DNA of 64,000 bases, from contig NZ_BAAAYN010000024.1 in NCBI RefSeq assembly GCF_039536245.1, forward strand, positions 166,609 to 230,608. The letters run 5' to 3'. Source of the stretch: Cryptosporangium minutisporangium (lineage in GTDB: Bacteria > Actinomycetota > Actinomycetes > Mycobacteriales > Cryptosporangiaceae). A program made the position numbers and the translations under genes. The notes under the pieces are model-generated. The model was not told where the DNA came from. It did no database searches and saw only the letters and a program-made list of their open reading frames with translations. Shown here in pieces: positions 10,166 to 18,067 of this stretch (position 1 is its first letter; each line of letters starts with the position of its first letter).

Positions 10166-10477
10166 ATGCCACCACCGACCAGCCTGACCGCCGCGCACCT
10201 CGGTCGCGCGGTGGTACCGGCCGCCCCGGACGAGTCCGGGGCGGACCCGATCCCACCGCTCACCGCGGGCGTCGACCGTATCGACGCACTGCTGCGGATC
10301 ACCGAGGCGTGGCGAGGGCGCCTTCCCACGCTGCCCGAGCCGGACCGGCCGCAGAGCCTGGCCGAGGGGGTCCAGGCCGCGCGGCGACGCCTGCGCGACG
10401 AGCGGATCCGGCTCGACGTCGACGAGCTGTCGGCCCGGCGCTTCGTGCTCGACCAGGTGCTCGCGGGCCTGCGATGA
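10166..10477 (+). CDS. small eCIS-locus protein of unknown function
   Basis: 103 residues. The ATG at 10166 follows a GAGGAG site 6 bases upstream and begins 10 bases after the previous stop; the frame could open earlier but would overlap that gene. The N-terminal ~35 residues are Pro/Ala-rich. The rest is predicted helical (IDALLRITEAWRG; GVQAARRRLRDERIRL) and ends in FVLDQVLAGLR. No family recognised. Its place between the beta-helix giant and the spike gene suggests a small structural adaptor or chaperone, which is inference only. Confidence 0.6.
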   Translation: MPPPTSLTAAHLGRAVVPAAPDESGADPIPPLTAGVDRIDALLRITEAWRGRLPTLPEPDRPQSLAEGVQAARRRLRDERIRLDVDELSARRFVLDQVLAGLR

Positions 10478-10490
10478 ACGGATCCGCGCC

Positions 10491-10706
10491 GTGACACTCC
10501 GCGCTCAGCTCGAAAGCTTTCCGCCGGACGCCCCGCTGCTGGTCTTCACCACGCTGGGCCATGTCTACGTGGGCTCGGTGGTCGACATCGAGGACGACGC
10601 GATCCGCCTCGCTCGGCCCGACGGCCTGACCGACATCGTGCTCAACCTCGGCGACGTCTCCGGCGTCCGGCTGACCGTCGAGGAACCGGAGAGGAGGCCG
10701 AGATGA
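10491..10706 (+). CDS. 71-residue Sm/LSm-like small protein
   Basis: GTG start at 10491, 13 bases after the preceding stop, with no strong ribosome site. The stop overlaps the next ATG by four bases, implying translational coupling to the spike gene. The pattern resembles a short Sm/Hfq-like barrel: a helix (LRAQLESF), then strands LLVFTTLGHVYVGSVVDI, DDAIRLARP, DIVLNLGDVSGVRL. I cannot confirm homology. In this setting it could be a small baseplate adaptor that makes a ring, but this is inferred only from fold-like periodicity and position. Confidence 0.55.
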   Translation: MTLRAQLESFPPDAPLLVFTTLGHVYVGSVVDIEDDAIRLARPDGLTDIVLNLGDVSGVRLTVEEPERRPR

Positions 10707-11914
10707 CCGACGTGGCCATGGAGGACCTGGTCGCCGCCCTGCTCGACCGGCTGGAGAACCGGTACTACGGCAAGTACCGCGGCTACGTCCACGACGTCGC
10801 CGACCCGGAGAACCAGGGCCGGATCCGGGCGATCGTCCCGCGTCTGCTCGGACCGTCGACGCCCACCGGCTGGGCGCTGCCTGCCGCGCCCTACGCGGGC
10901 CCCGACCAGGGCTTCTTCGCGGTGCCCGACCCTGGGGTCGGGGTCTGGATGGAGTTCGAGGAGGGCGATCTGTCCCGGCCGATCTACTCCGGCCTGTGGT
11001 GGGGCTCGCCCGGCGGCGACGACGTCGGCGGCCCGGACAGCACTGCCCGCGCAGGGGCACCCCCGACGGCCGCGCCCCGCACACCGGAGACACCGCAGCA
11101 CGACTACCCCCGGGAGACCGCCACGCCGAAGGTGCGCATTCTCAAGTCCGCCACCGGGCACCACATCGTCCTGGACGACCGGCCGGACTCGGAGCGGATC
11201 GAGATCCACGACAGTCAGGGCAACCGGCTCATCCTCAGCCGGGAGGGCCTGGACCGGATCATGAGCAATGAACGGGTCCTCAACAAGGGATCGCGGTCCG
11301 AGGAGATCGACGGCGACGCGCTGCTCGACCTCGCCGGACGGCAGACCGAGATCGTCGGCGGCGCCCATACCCGGACGGTCTCGGGGAACAGCGCGGTCTC
11401 GGTCGAGGGCAACTTCACCGAGACGATCGGCGCGACCGCGTTCGTGCGCAACGTCGACAAGAACGGCACGTCGATCGCGGTCGGCGGTCCGCTCACCGAG
11501 GCGATCTCCGGTTCGCACAGCCGGACCGTCGCGGGCGCCGCCACCGACACGGTCGTCGGTGGCTACGGCCTCAGCAGCACCGGTCCGATCAGCCTGACGT
11601 CGGCCGGCCCGGTGAAGATCGCCGCGGGCCTGCCCGACCTGACACTAACCGCGCTCTCGATCGACGCGCTGGCCGGCAATCTCTCGGTGAACACCAAGCT
11701 GGGTCTGTTGCAGCTCGGCGGCTTGTCAGCTACCTCACCGGTGGTGATCGGCGACGGCCTGGCGATCCACCTGACGATGCTGGCGCAGATCCTCAAGGCG
11801 GTGAACCCGTTGACGGTCGCCGCCTACGGTCCCGCGCTGGACGTCTGGGCCGCGATGACCCCGCTGCTGGATCTCTCGTACTTCGCGCTGGTCAAGCGCT
11901 TCCCGGTGGGCTGA
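10703..11914 (+). CDS. phage baseplate assembly protein V / gp5-VgrG-type spike
   Basis: 403 residues, ATG preceded by AGGAGG. Residues ~20-100 are the OB-fold of baseplate V/VgrG proteins (YYGKYRGYV, ENQGRIRAIVPRLLG, GFFAVPDPGVGVWMEFEEGD, PIYSGLWWG). Residues ~150-180 carry the second conserved strand pair (GHHIVLDDRP, RIEIHDSQGNRLILS). Residues ~190-320 are a Thr/Gly/Val repeat region like the gp5 triple-stranded beta-helix needle (HTRTVSGN, NFTETIGA, HSRTVAGA). A hydrophobic helical tail follows (LTMLAQILKAVNPL). In contractile tails this protein forms the trimeric spike at the tip of the tube and pierces the target envelope. It is the clearest indicator that the locus encodes a contractile-injection particle. 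A PAAR tip gene is not seen in the window. Confidence 0.9.
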   Translation: MTDVAMEDLVAALLDRLENRYYGKYRGYVHDVADPENQGRIRAIVPRLLGPSTPTGWALPAAPYAGPDQGFFAVPDPGVGVWMEFEEGDLSRPIYSGLWWGSPGGDDVGGPDSTARAGAPPTAAPRTPETPQHDYPRETATPKVRILKSATGHHIVLDDRPDSERIEIHDSQGNRLILSREGLDRIMSNERVLNKGSRSEEIDGDALLDLAGRQTEIVGGAHTRTVSGNSAVSVEGNFTETIGATAFVRNVDKNGTSIAVGGPLTEAISGSHSRTVAGAATDTVVGGYGLSSTGPISLTSAGPVKIAAGLPDLTLTALSIDALAGNLSVNTKLGLLQLGGLSATSPVVIGDGLAIHLTMLAQILKAVNPLTVAAYGPALDVWAAMTPLLDLSYFALVKRFPVG

Positions 11915-11915
11915 C

Positions 11916-12131
11916 GTGATGGCGGGCGACCGGAAGAGAGAGAACGCGGGCTGGCGTCCGTTCGATCCGGCGCAGCTGGTGGAGCGACTGGCCCAGGCGA
12001 AGGCACTGCTGGAGAGTGCCGCGGTGGCGGCCGCGGCCGACGACGGTGCCCGGCTGACCGCAATGGCTGAGCTGCAGCGCCGGCTGGAGGAGGAGCGTCA
12101 TGTCGACGCGAACCGGCGACGCTACCGCTGA
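11916..12131 (+). CDS. 71-residue helical eCIS-locus protein
   Basis: Starts GTG 11916 or ATG 11919, immediately after the spike gene (one-base spacing), and overlaps the next gene by 32 bases. The protein is short and charged (MAGDRKRENAGWRPFDPAQLVERLAQAKALLESAA in pieces) and almost entirely helix-forming, with a likely two-helix hairpin ending LQRRLEEERH. No family recognised. Tight packing on both sides supports it as a real gene rather than a chance frame. A small chaperone or adaptor for the flanking baseplate proteins is possible but unproven. Confidence 0.5.
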   Translation: MMAGDRKRENAGWRPFDPAQLVERLAQAKALLESAAVAAAADDGARLTAMAELQRRLEEERHVDANRRRYR

Positions 12132-13719
12132 CCTGCTGGCGCTGCTCACCGCGCACTGCCCGGACGTCGCGGAGGAGACGCTGGCCCGGCTCGCCACCGC
12201 CGCGGTGGCGGTGGGAGAGGCAGCCGGTGGCGGCGGCTCCGGCGACGGCGGCGCGGACCCCGGCGCGGAGCCCGACGGCGGTTCGGTGCCGCTCCGCTGG
12301 AGCCAGCTGACACTCGGGCAGATCCCCGGCCTGGCCGAGGTGGTCTCGGCCGCGCAGGTGCCGGTCCAGGTCGTTGCCGCGCTGCTGGAGCTGGCCGCCG
12401 GCATTCTCGAGGTCGTCTCGAAGCTGCTGATCAGCTTGCCGGACCCGATCCGCGCGCTGATCCTGGCCGCAATCGAGCTGATCACGACGATCATCGACGA
12501 CCTGCTCCGGTCGGGCGCGTACGTCTACGTCGACGCCCCCGGGCTGCTGTCGAACGTCGTCACGGTCCGCGAACTCGGTGGCAGCGAGCCCGACATGCCC
12601 CAGTGGCTCGCCGGCGACAAGCCGCTGCGGCCCAACCGGCCCGCGGACGGCTTCGCTCAGTGGGCGCACCGGTTCCGCCAGTCGTTCGACGACCCGGGCG
12701 ACCACGACCGGCCCACGTTCTCCGACGGGGCACCGGTCGAGGCGCTGTTCATCGTCGCGACCGCACCGAACCTGCCCGACCTCGCCGCGCTCGGCCCGCT
12801 GCTGGCCTCACTTTTCGACGCCAAGGCGTTCGGCAAGGCCTGGGAGCACTTCGCCGCGACCTACCCGACCTGGCCGGACGATCCGGACCGCAGCCGCCTG
12901 CGCGCCCATTCGGTGCGCCCGGACTGGCGGTCCTGGGAGCTGCGCGACCTCGGTGGTGACGCCGGCTACCCGCTCCGTCTGCTGGAGAAGATCCCGGTCT
13001 GGCTGGAGGCGTTGCTGCTGAACGTCGACGGCGTCGTCGCATTGATCAAGGCGCTGGTCGAGGCCGTCCGGCTGAAGATCGACGTCCTCCGGCAAATCGT
13101 CACGATCCTGCAGCAGGTCATCGACACCCTGGCCGCACTGACCGCGACCGGCCTGCACTGCCTGTTCGTGGCGACCGACGAGGGTGTGGACGGCCTGGTC
13201 TCCGCGTTCCTGGAGGCCACGAACCGGCCCAACACCGCACCGGACGGGTCGGTGACGACCGCGAACGCCGTCGCGGGCGTGTGCCTGCTGGCCGGGACCG
13301 CCGAAATCGCGCCGATCTGGGCGCTGCTCGGCCAGGGCAAGACCGCCGAGCAGGCGTTCGTGGGGCTGACCGAGGACTGGAATGCCCTGTCCGACCAGGC
13401 CGAACGGTCTGCGGCCGACGCTGCTGCGCTGGCCGGGACCGCCTGGAAGGAACTCGAAACGACCTCGGCCGGGCCGACGGCCGAACTCGTCGCGCTGGCC
13501 GGACCGCTCGGCCGCACCGCCGCCGAGGTGGCCGAGGCCGCCGGCATCTCCCGCGGTGATCTGGTCACCGGCTTGGAGCAGCTACTCGACGAGGGTGTCC
13601 GGCTCGACCCGGCCACGCTCGCCTATGTGGAGGCGACCCGCCGGGCACGGCGGCGGGGCAACCGGTCGCTGGCGATGTCACTCGGCACCCGTCCGGCACC
13701 CCCGGGAGGCCGGTCATGA
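12100..13719 (+). CDS. eCIS-locus protein with long hydrophobic/amphipathic helices
   Basis: 539 residues; ATG 12100 follows a GGAGGAGGAGC site that lies within the previous gene. A Gly/Asp-rich linker at ~40-60 is followed by a hydrophobic helical segment (~68-132: LAEVVSAAQVPVQVV, LLISLPDPIRALI). A conserved-looking globular part follows (~150-290, FSDGAPVEALFIVATAPNLPDL, then LFDAKAFGKAWEHF). A second stretch of long helices covers ~295-360 (KIPVWLEALLLNVDG, VTILQQVIDTLAALTATGL). I do not recognise the family. The length and alternating helices suggest a baseplate/hub or tape-measure-like structural protein. Its gene overlaps the next by four bases. Confidence 0.6.
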   Translation: MSTRTGDATADLLALLTAHCPDVAEETLARLATAAVAVGEAAGGGGSGDGGADPGAEPDGGSVPLRWSQLTLGQIPGLAEVVSAAQVPVQVVAALLELAAGILEVVSKLLISLPDPIRALILAAIELITTIIDDLLRSGAYVYVDAPGLLSNVVTVRELGGSEPDMPQWLAGDKPLRPNRPADGFAQWAHRFRQSFDDPGDHDRPTFSDGAPVEALFIVATAPNLPDLAALGPLLASLFDAKAFGKAWEHFAATYPTWPDDPDRSRLRAHSVRPDWRSWELRDLGGDAGYPLRLLEKIPVWLEALLLNVDGVVALIKALVEAVRLKIDVLRQIVTILQQVIDTLAALTATGLHCLFVATDEGVDGLVSAFLEATNRPNTAPDGSVTTANAVAGVCLLAGTAEIAPIWALLGQGKTAEQAFVGLTEDWNALSDQAERSAADAAALAGTAWKELETTSAGPTAELVALAGPLGRTAAEVAEAAGISRGDLVTGLEQLLDEGVRLDPATLAYVEATRRARRRGNRSLAMSLGTRPAPPGGRS

Positions 13720-16151
13720 GGGTCGCGCGCGCGTTCCGCCGGGAGCTGGACCTCTGGGCCACCGGCTGGCAGCAGGTCGAGACGTTCCTCGACCGGATCG
13801 ACGCCGCGCGGGATGCCGACGACCCGCACGCCCGGGTCGCCGAGGCGCTGCTCCGGGTCGCCGACGTCGTCGAGCGGGGCCACGCGCGCCGGGACCCACC
13901 GACCGCGCTCAGCCCTCCGGTGGTGGAGGCGCTGCCCGGGCACCACTGGAGTCCGGGCAGCCAGGCAGTCGTCGGGACCGACAGCACGTTCGCGTGGGCG
14001 CCGGAGCAGCGTCGCTGGCGGGTGCCCGGCACCGACGAGCTGGAACTCGCCGTCGCGCAGCTGCGGACCAGCGTCGACGACGGCGACGTGACCGTCCACG
14101 ACCAGGTACGGGTCCCCCGCGAGCGGCCGATCTTCACCCGATCCGCGCAGCCGGGCGATCCCCCGGCGCTGCTCCGGCTCCCGGCCTACCCGGGTGGGAC
14201 GGCCGGGACGATCGTCGGCGGCGGCCGGACCGTGGACGTCGCGCCGCTTCCCGACGTCGACGCGGACACCGCAAGCCTGTTCGGCCAGGCCGCCCGGTTC
14301 GCCGCGGCGATGGTCGGGGTGCCAGGGCAGGACGAGGACGAGGACGAAGACCCTCCGGAGCCGGTCCTCGCGTGGAGCGCGCTCTGCGTCCGTCGCCGGT
14401 TCGCCGCGCGCGACGGGGAGATCCCGATCAGCGCCCGGCCGGGTGGTCCCGCGCCGCTCGCCACCGGTGTCGGCCCCACCGCGCGGGCCGTCGTCGCCGG
14501 GCTGCGGGCACAGACGATGACGTCGTCGGTCGCGACCGGCCTGTTGCTCGGTGTCGCGGCCCATGCTCGACAGGCGCTGGCCGACGCCGTTCCGGACGCC
14601 GCCCGGCTCGTGGACGTGGCGACGATCCTGGACTCCGAGGGCTGCCGCACGCCCGACCTGCCTGACCGGGTCCGGGACGCGGCGACGGCGCTGACCGGCG
14701 CCGAGACCGCCTGGCGCGGGCTCGCCGAGGCTGCGGACGCGCTCCGGCTGAGCCTCGCGTCGGCGTCCGCCCGGCAGGCGCTCGAATCCGCCGCGGACGC
14801 GGTGGCGTCGGCCGCAGGCCCACTGCTGCTGACGATGCCGGTCGAGCTCGGGCAGGTACGGATCGATCTGGACGCGGCGATCGCGGCCCGGGTCGGCTAC
14901 CCGGACGGCACACTGCGGATGCTGCGGGCACTGGAGGGCGCGTTCACCGCGAGTTGGCCCGGTTGGCTGCGCTGGTTCCGGCTGCGCTACCAGGCTTTAC
15001 TCGCGCCGCTGGCGACCCGCTTCCGGGCGCCGTTCGTCACCGGTGTCCGTGCGCTGGTCAACGGCGGGGACACCGGCCTGATCTACCAGGGCCTGACGCT
15101 CGGGGACAATGCGACGGCCGGCGTGGAGCTGGTCCCGACCGGGCAGCCGTCGTCGCTCGGCCGCTCGCTCGTCGAGCTGGAACCCGGCACGGTCGGAGTG
15201 ATCGGCGGCGACCGGCCGGCAGCCGTCGTCGTGCTCGGCGTCGACCGGATCGACCGGCAGCTGGCCCTGAACATCGCGCCGCTGCGCACCTCGACCGAGA
15301 CGGACGGTCCGGGTGCCCCGGGCGTGGTGCCGGTCGGGTCGCTGCTCGGGACGGTGGCGCCGGGCCTGTCCGAGGCCGAGCTGCGCACTGGCGAGTCGAC
15401 GCTCGGTGCCGCCGCCGACGGGCCGCTACACGAGGCCATCGCGCTCTGGTCGCGGCTCTGCCTGGTGTACGGGCGTGCGCTGGTGGACGACGAGGTGGCC
15501 GGCGGCGACGGTCTGCGGTCGATCACGGAGCCGACCTCGGCGCCGCTTCAGACCGTGTCGCTGCACGGGTCGGTGCCCGCCAGGGCGAGCAGCCTGGTCC
15601 TCGCGGGCCTGGGACCGCCGTTCTGGAGCCTGCTGGACGGCGAACCGACGCCGCTGATCGGCCGACCGGGTGAGCTGCTACTGGTGCGGGGCACGGCGGG
15701 GTCGGGGTCGGGTGAGCTGGTGGTGCAGGGCGTCGTCGAGATCGAGCGGGTGATCCGCACCAGCGCCGCTCTCCTCGACCGGATCGACACGTCCGCGGCG
15801 GGCGTGCTCTCCACTGACCCTGCCGCGCTGCCGGGGCCGGAGGGCGGTGCTGCCCCGGACGGCGCGGGGCCGTGCCTGATCTGCGGGCCTCAGGAGGACG
15901 TGGCGGTGGTCGTGCTGCGGCGGTCCTGGCTGACCGAGCCGGTGAGCGGCCCGGTGACCCTGCGGCGTGACTTCCCCGGATTCGACCTGCCGAGCCTGGC
16001 GACCAAGCGGTTGCTGCCTCTGGACCTGCTGGCCGACGTACTCGGCTCCGACGCCGCGAGCACCGGCCCGGCCGACGTCGTCCCGGCCGACGAGTTCACC
16101 GCCGCGCTGGAGATCTTCACCGGGTGGACGCAGCATGCGCTCCGCGACTGA
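13716..16151 (+). CDS. 811-residue eCIS-locus structural protein, unassigned
   Basis: ATG 13716 overlaps the previous stop (ATGA). The N-terminal ~120 residues are mixed helical (FRRELDLWATGWQQVETFLDRIDAA). The middle is alpha-rich with a low-complexity acidic loop of alternating Asp/Glu near residue 208. The C-terminal half contains beta-rich segments (GLIYQGLTLGDNATAGVELVP, GTVGVIGGDRPAAVVVLGV) and a CLICG pair of cysteines near 715. The end (FDLPSLATKRLLPLDLLADVLG) is hydrophobic-amphipathic. No enzymatic motif seen. By position and size it could be a large baseplate wedge protein that has diverged beyond recognition. Function not assigned. Confidence 0.6.
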   Translation: MRVARAFRRELDLWATGWQQVETFLDRIDAARDADDPHARVAEALLRVADVVERGHARRDPPTALSPPVVEALPGHHWSPGSQAVVGTDSTFAWAPEQRRWRVPGTDELELAVAQLRTSVDDGDVTVHDQVRVPRERPIFTRSAQPGDPPALLRLPAYPGGTAGTIVGGGRTVDVAPLPDVDADTASLFGQAARFAAAMVGVPGQDEDEDEDPPEPVLAWSALCVRRRFAARDGEIPISARPGGPAPLATGVGPTARAVVAGLRAQTMTSSVATGLLLGVAAHARQALADAVPDAARLVDVATILDSEGCRTPDLPDRVRDAATALTGAETAWRGLAEAADALRLSLASASARQALESAADAVASAAGPLLLTMPVELGQVRIDLDAAIAARVGYPDGTLRMLRALEGAFTASWPGWLRWFRLRYQALLAPLATRFRAPFVTGVRALVNGGDTGLIYQGLTLGDNATAGVELVPTGQPSSLGRSLVELEPGTVGVIGGDRPAAVVVLGVDRIDRQLALNIAPLRTSTETDGPGAPGVVPVGSLLGTVAPGLSEAELRTGESTLGAAADGPLHEAIALWSRLCLVYGRALVDDEVAGGDGLRSITEPTSAPLQTVSLHGSVPARASSLVLAGLGPPFWSLLDGEPTPLIGRPGELLLVRGTAGSGSGELVVQGVVEIERVIRTSAALLDRIDTSAAGVLSTDPAALPGPEGGAAPDGAGPCLICGPQEDVAVVVLRRSWLTEPVSGPVTLRRDFPGFDLPSLATKRLLPLDLLADVLGSDAASTGPADVVPADEFTAALEIFTGWTQHALRD

Positions 16152-16175
16152 CCTCGCGCGGGAGGGAGGACGACG

Positions 16176-17525
16176 ATGACAGGAACCGACGACGCGTACC
16201 GGGCCGCGCTCCTGCTGCGTGACCTCGACCGGGTGCTCCATCCGTTGCCGCCGGTGGGTGGGGAGGACTTCCGGGTGCAGCCGACGACACCCGGTCCGCT
16301 GCCGCCGACCGGTGCGCCGGGCGCCGTGCCGGGCAGTGCCTCGGGCGCCCCGGTGGCGCGCGCGGCGTCGGAGTGGACGGCCGGACGCGATCGGCGTCGC
16401 GCCGACCGCCGGAGGCCGGTGGTGGTGCCGTGGGTGGAGCGGGCCGAGCCCGGTCCTTCCGAAGAGTCCGGTCGGCCGGGCCCGCGCCCGGCTGATCGCG
16501 ACGGTCCGGTCGTCGGCCGATCCGCGCCGCGTGCCGATCCGCCGCCGGAACCGAGGACCGACGCGCGGGTCGTCCCGCCGAGAGATCCGCCCGGGCCGCC
16601 CCGGACACGCGTACGGTTCCCGTCCCCCGGGTCGCCGGAGCCGCCTACGTGGCTGGAGCCACTCGGGCCGCCCGGGTCATCGCAGCGCGAGGCGTCACCG
16701 CGCGGGGATGCACCGCGGGTCGACGCGAGCGAGCCGCTCGGGGCCGACCGATCGCTCGCGCCGGGCAGTCCCCCGGAAGCCATCCGGACCCGGGCGGACG
16801 GACTCCGTGGCGGATCCGTTCCGCTCCCCCGACAGATCCCGGTCACCGGTGTCGAACCGGTCGATCGAAGCCCGGCCGAGGCTCCGGACGTTTCCCGCGT
16901 CGAACCGCGGCTGGAGCTGCCCGCGCCGCGCACCCCGAACCTGCCGCCCGCCCCGGAGGCACCGTCCACGCCGGACGCACTGGCAACACCGGCAGCACCG
17001 GGAACATCCCCGGCACCGAAGGTACCCGGTTCACCTACCGGACCTGGGGTAGCACGACTCCCGGCCCCGCGTCCCGCTGAGCGCCTCCCCACTCAACCGG
17101 TACCCCCCGAGCCGACCCTTTCCGACCTTCCTGCCCTCGCGGCCGAGCACCCCGGTTCACCGCCGACACCATCCGACCGGCCGCACGTCCCTACCAGGCT
17201 CAGTCCTCCGCCGCACGGCAACCCGGTCCGCGACGCGCCCGCCCCCGAACACATCCGACGGCCCGAGCTCCCGCCACCTCCTCCGAACCTCGTCGACGCG
17301 ACCGCGCCCGCCGTCGCCGAGGAACAGGCCAATGACGTTGAACGGGTCGTCGCGGTGGACCCCATCGACCCCGTCGACACCGACCACACGGTCGCGCCGC
17401 CCCGAACCCGACCGGCTGCGAGGCCCCTGCGCGGGCGCGGGATCACGACCGAGCTAGGCCCGGACCCGGCGCCGGGCCGCCTGCACCGCCGGTTCCAGGA
17501 TCGGTCGCTGCGGAGGCTCGGATGA
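16176..17525 (+). CDS. 449-residue proline-rich disordered protein
   Basis: ATG 16176 follows a strong GGAGGGAGGA site; the stop overlaps the next start (ATGA), so the frame is real despite low complexity. Residues 1-35 (DAYRAALLLRDLDRVLHPLP) and the last ~20 (RLHRRFQDRSLRRLG) look structured. The ~390 residues between are Pro/Arg/Ala/Gly-rich, with dense PPP, PSP and RPGP-like runs and no hydrophobic core. It resembles a flexible tether joining two short docking ends. In a contractile particle such a tether could link fibre to baseplate, or carry or retain a payload, but that is inference. The antisense frame is also open, a by-product of composition. Confidence 0.6.
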   Translation: MTGTDDAYRAALLLRDLDRVLHPLPPVGGEDFRVQPTTPGPLPPTGAPGAVPGSASGAPVARAASEWTAGRDRRRADRRRPVVVPWVERAEPGPSEESGRPGPRPADRDGPVVGRSAPRADPPPEPRTDARVVPPRDPPGPPRTRVRFPSPGSPEPPTWLEPLGPPGSSQREASPRGDAPRVDASEPLGADRSLAPGSPPEAIRTRADGLRGGSVPLPRQIPVTGVEPVDRSPAEAPDVSRVEPRLELPAPRTPNLPPAPEAPSTPDALATPAAPGTSPAPKVPGSPTGPGVARLPAPRPAERLPTQPVPPEPTLSDLPALAAEHPGSPPTPSDRPHVPTRLSPPPHGNPVRDAPAPEHIRRPELPPPPPNLVDATAPAVAEEQANDVERVVAVDPIDPVDTDHTVAPPRTRPAARPLRGRGITTELGPDPAPGRLHRRFQDRSLRRLG

Positions 17526-18067
17526 GCCCACCGGTGCCGCCGACCATGCTGCTCGCCCACGTCCTCACCGCGCTCGGCGACTGGCTACCGCGCCACTTCG
17601 GACCGCTGCTGGAGGCCGACCGGTTCACCGACGGCTGTGCGGTCCTGGCGCGGCTGGCAACCCCGGAGGGAGCCGCCGCGGCGTCCGGCTGGCTGGACCC
17701 TCCCGAGGCGGCCCGGCTCACCGACCTGATCCTCGCGCGCTGGGCCGTGCTGGGCCCGGTCGAGGTACTGCCGCTGGCCGTCGTCGTCGGCCCTGACGAA
17801 TCCCACCACGAGTACCGGCTGGCCACCTACGGGCTCGACGACGGCTGGACCGCGCGATGGAGCGGGCCGGTGACACCCGCCGCCGACGGCCGCACAGCCA
17901 CGAGCACCGGCCGGGACGACCCGGACGCCCGCGTCACCGCCCGGGTCTTCGGTACCTCCGCCGTAGGCCGGGTCATCCTGGGGGCCCACGAAGTTCGTCC
18001 GGCACACGATACTCGGCCGGCCCACGGGAATCGGCCGGCCCAGCCCGCCCCGGAGTCGATGCGGTGA
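17522..18067 (+). CDS. 181-residue eCIS-locus protein preceding the DUF4157 gene
   Basis: ATG 17522 overlaps the preceding stop by four bases and its own stop overlaps the GTG of the DUF4157 gene, so the three genes are probably translationally coupled. Residues 1-110 look globular (MLLAHVLTALGDWLPRHFG, PPEAARLTDLILARW, LPLAVVVGP, HEYRLATYGLDDG). The C-terminal ~70 are Gly/Asp/His-rich with a short repeat RPAHDTRPAHGNRPAQ. No family recognised. Position directly before a candidate cargo gene would suit a small loading adaptor or chaperone, stated as inference. Confidence 0.55.
   Translation: MSPPVPPTMLLAHVLTALGDWLPRHFGPLLEADRFTDGCAVLARLATPEGAAAASGWLDPPEAARLTDLILARWAVLGPVEVLPLAVVVGPDESHHEYRLATYGLDDGWTARWSGPVTPAADGRTATSTGRDDPDARVTARVFGTSAVGRVILGAHEVRPAHDTRPAHGNRPAQPAPESMR

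Noticed and set aside
15890..17092. 400-codon minus frame opposite the proline-rich gene
   Set aside because: Gly/Ser-rich mirror of the Pro/Arg composition; the plus gene has a strong ribosome site and four-base coupling at its end.
17857..18063. Upstream extension of the DUF4157 frame
   Set aside because: It overlaps the 181-residue gene fully; GTG 18064 gives a GTGA junction consistent with the rest of the operon.
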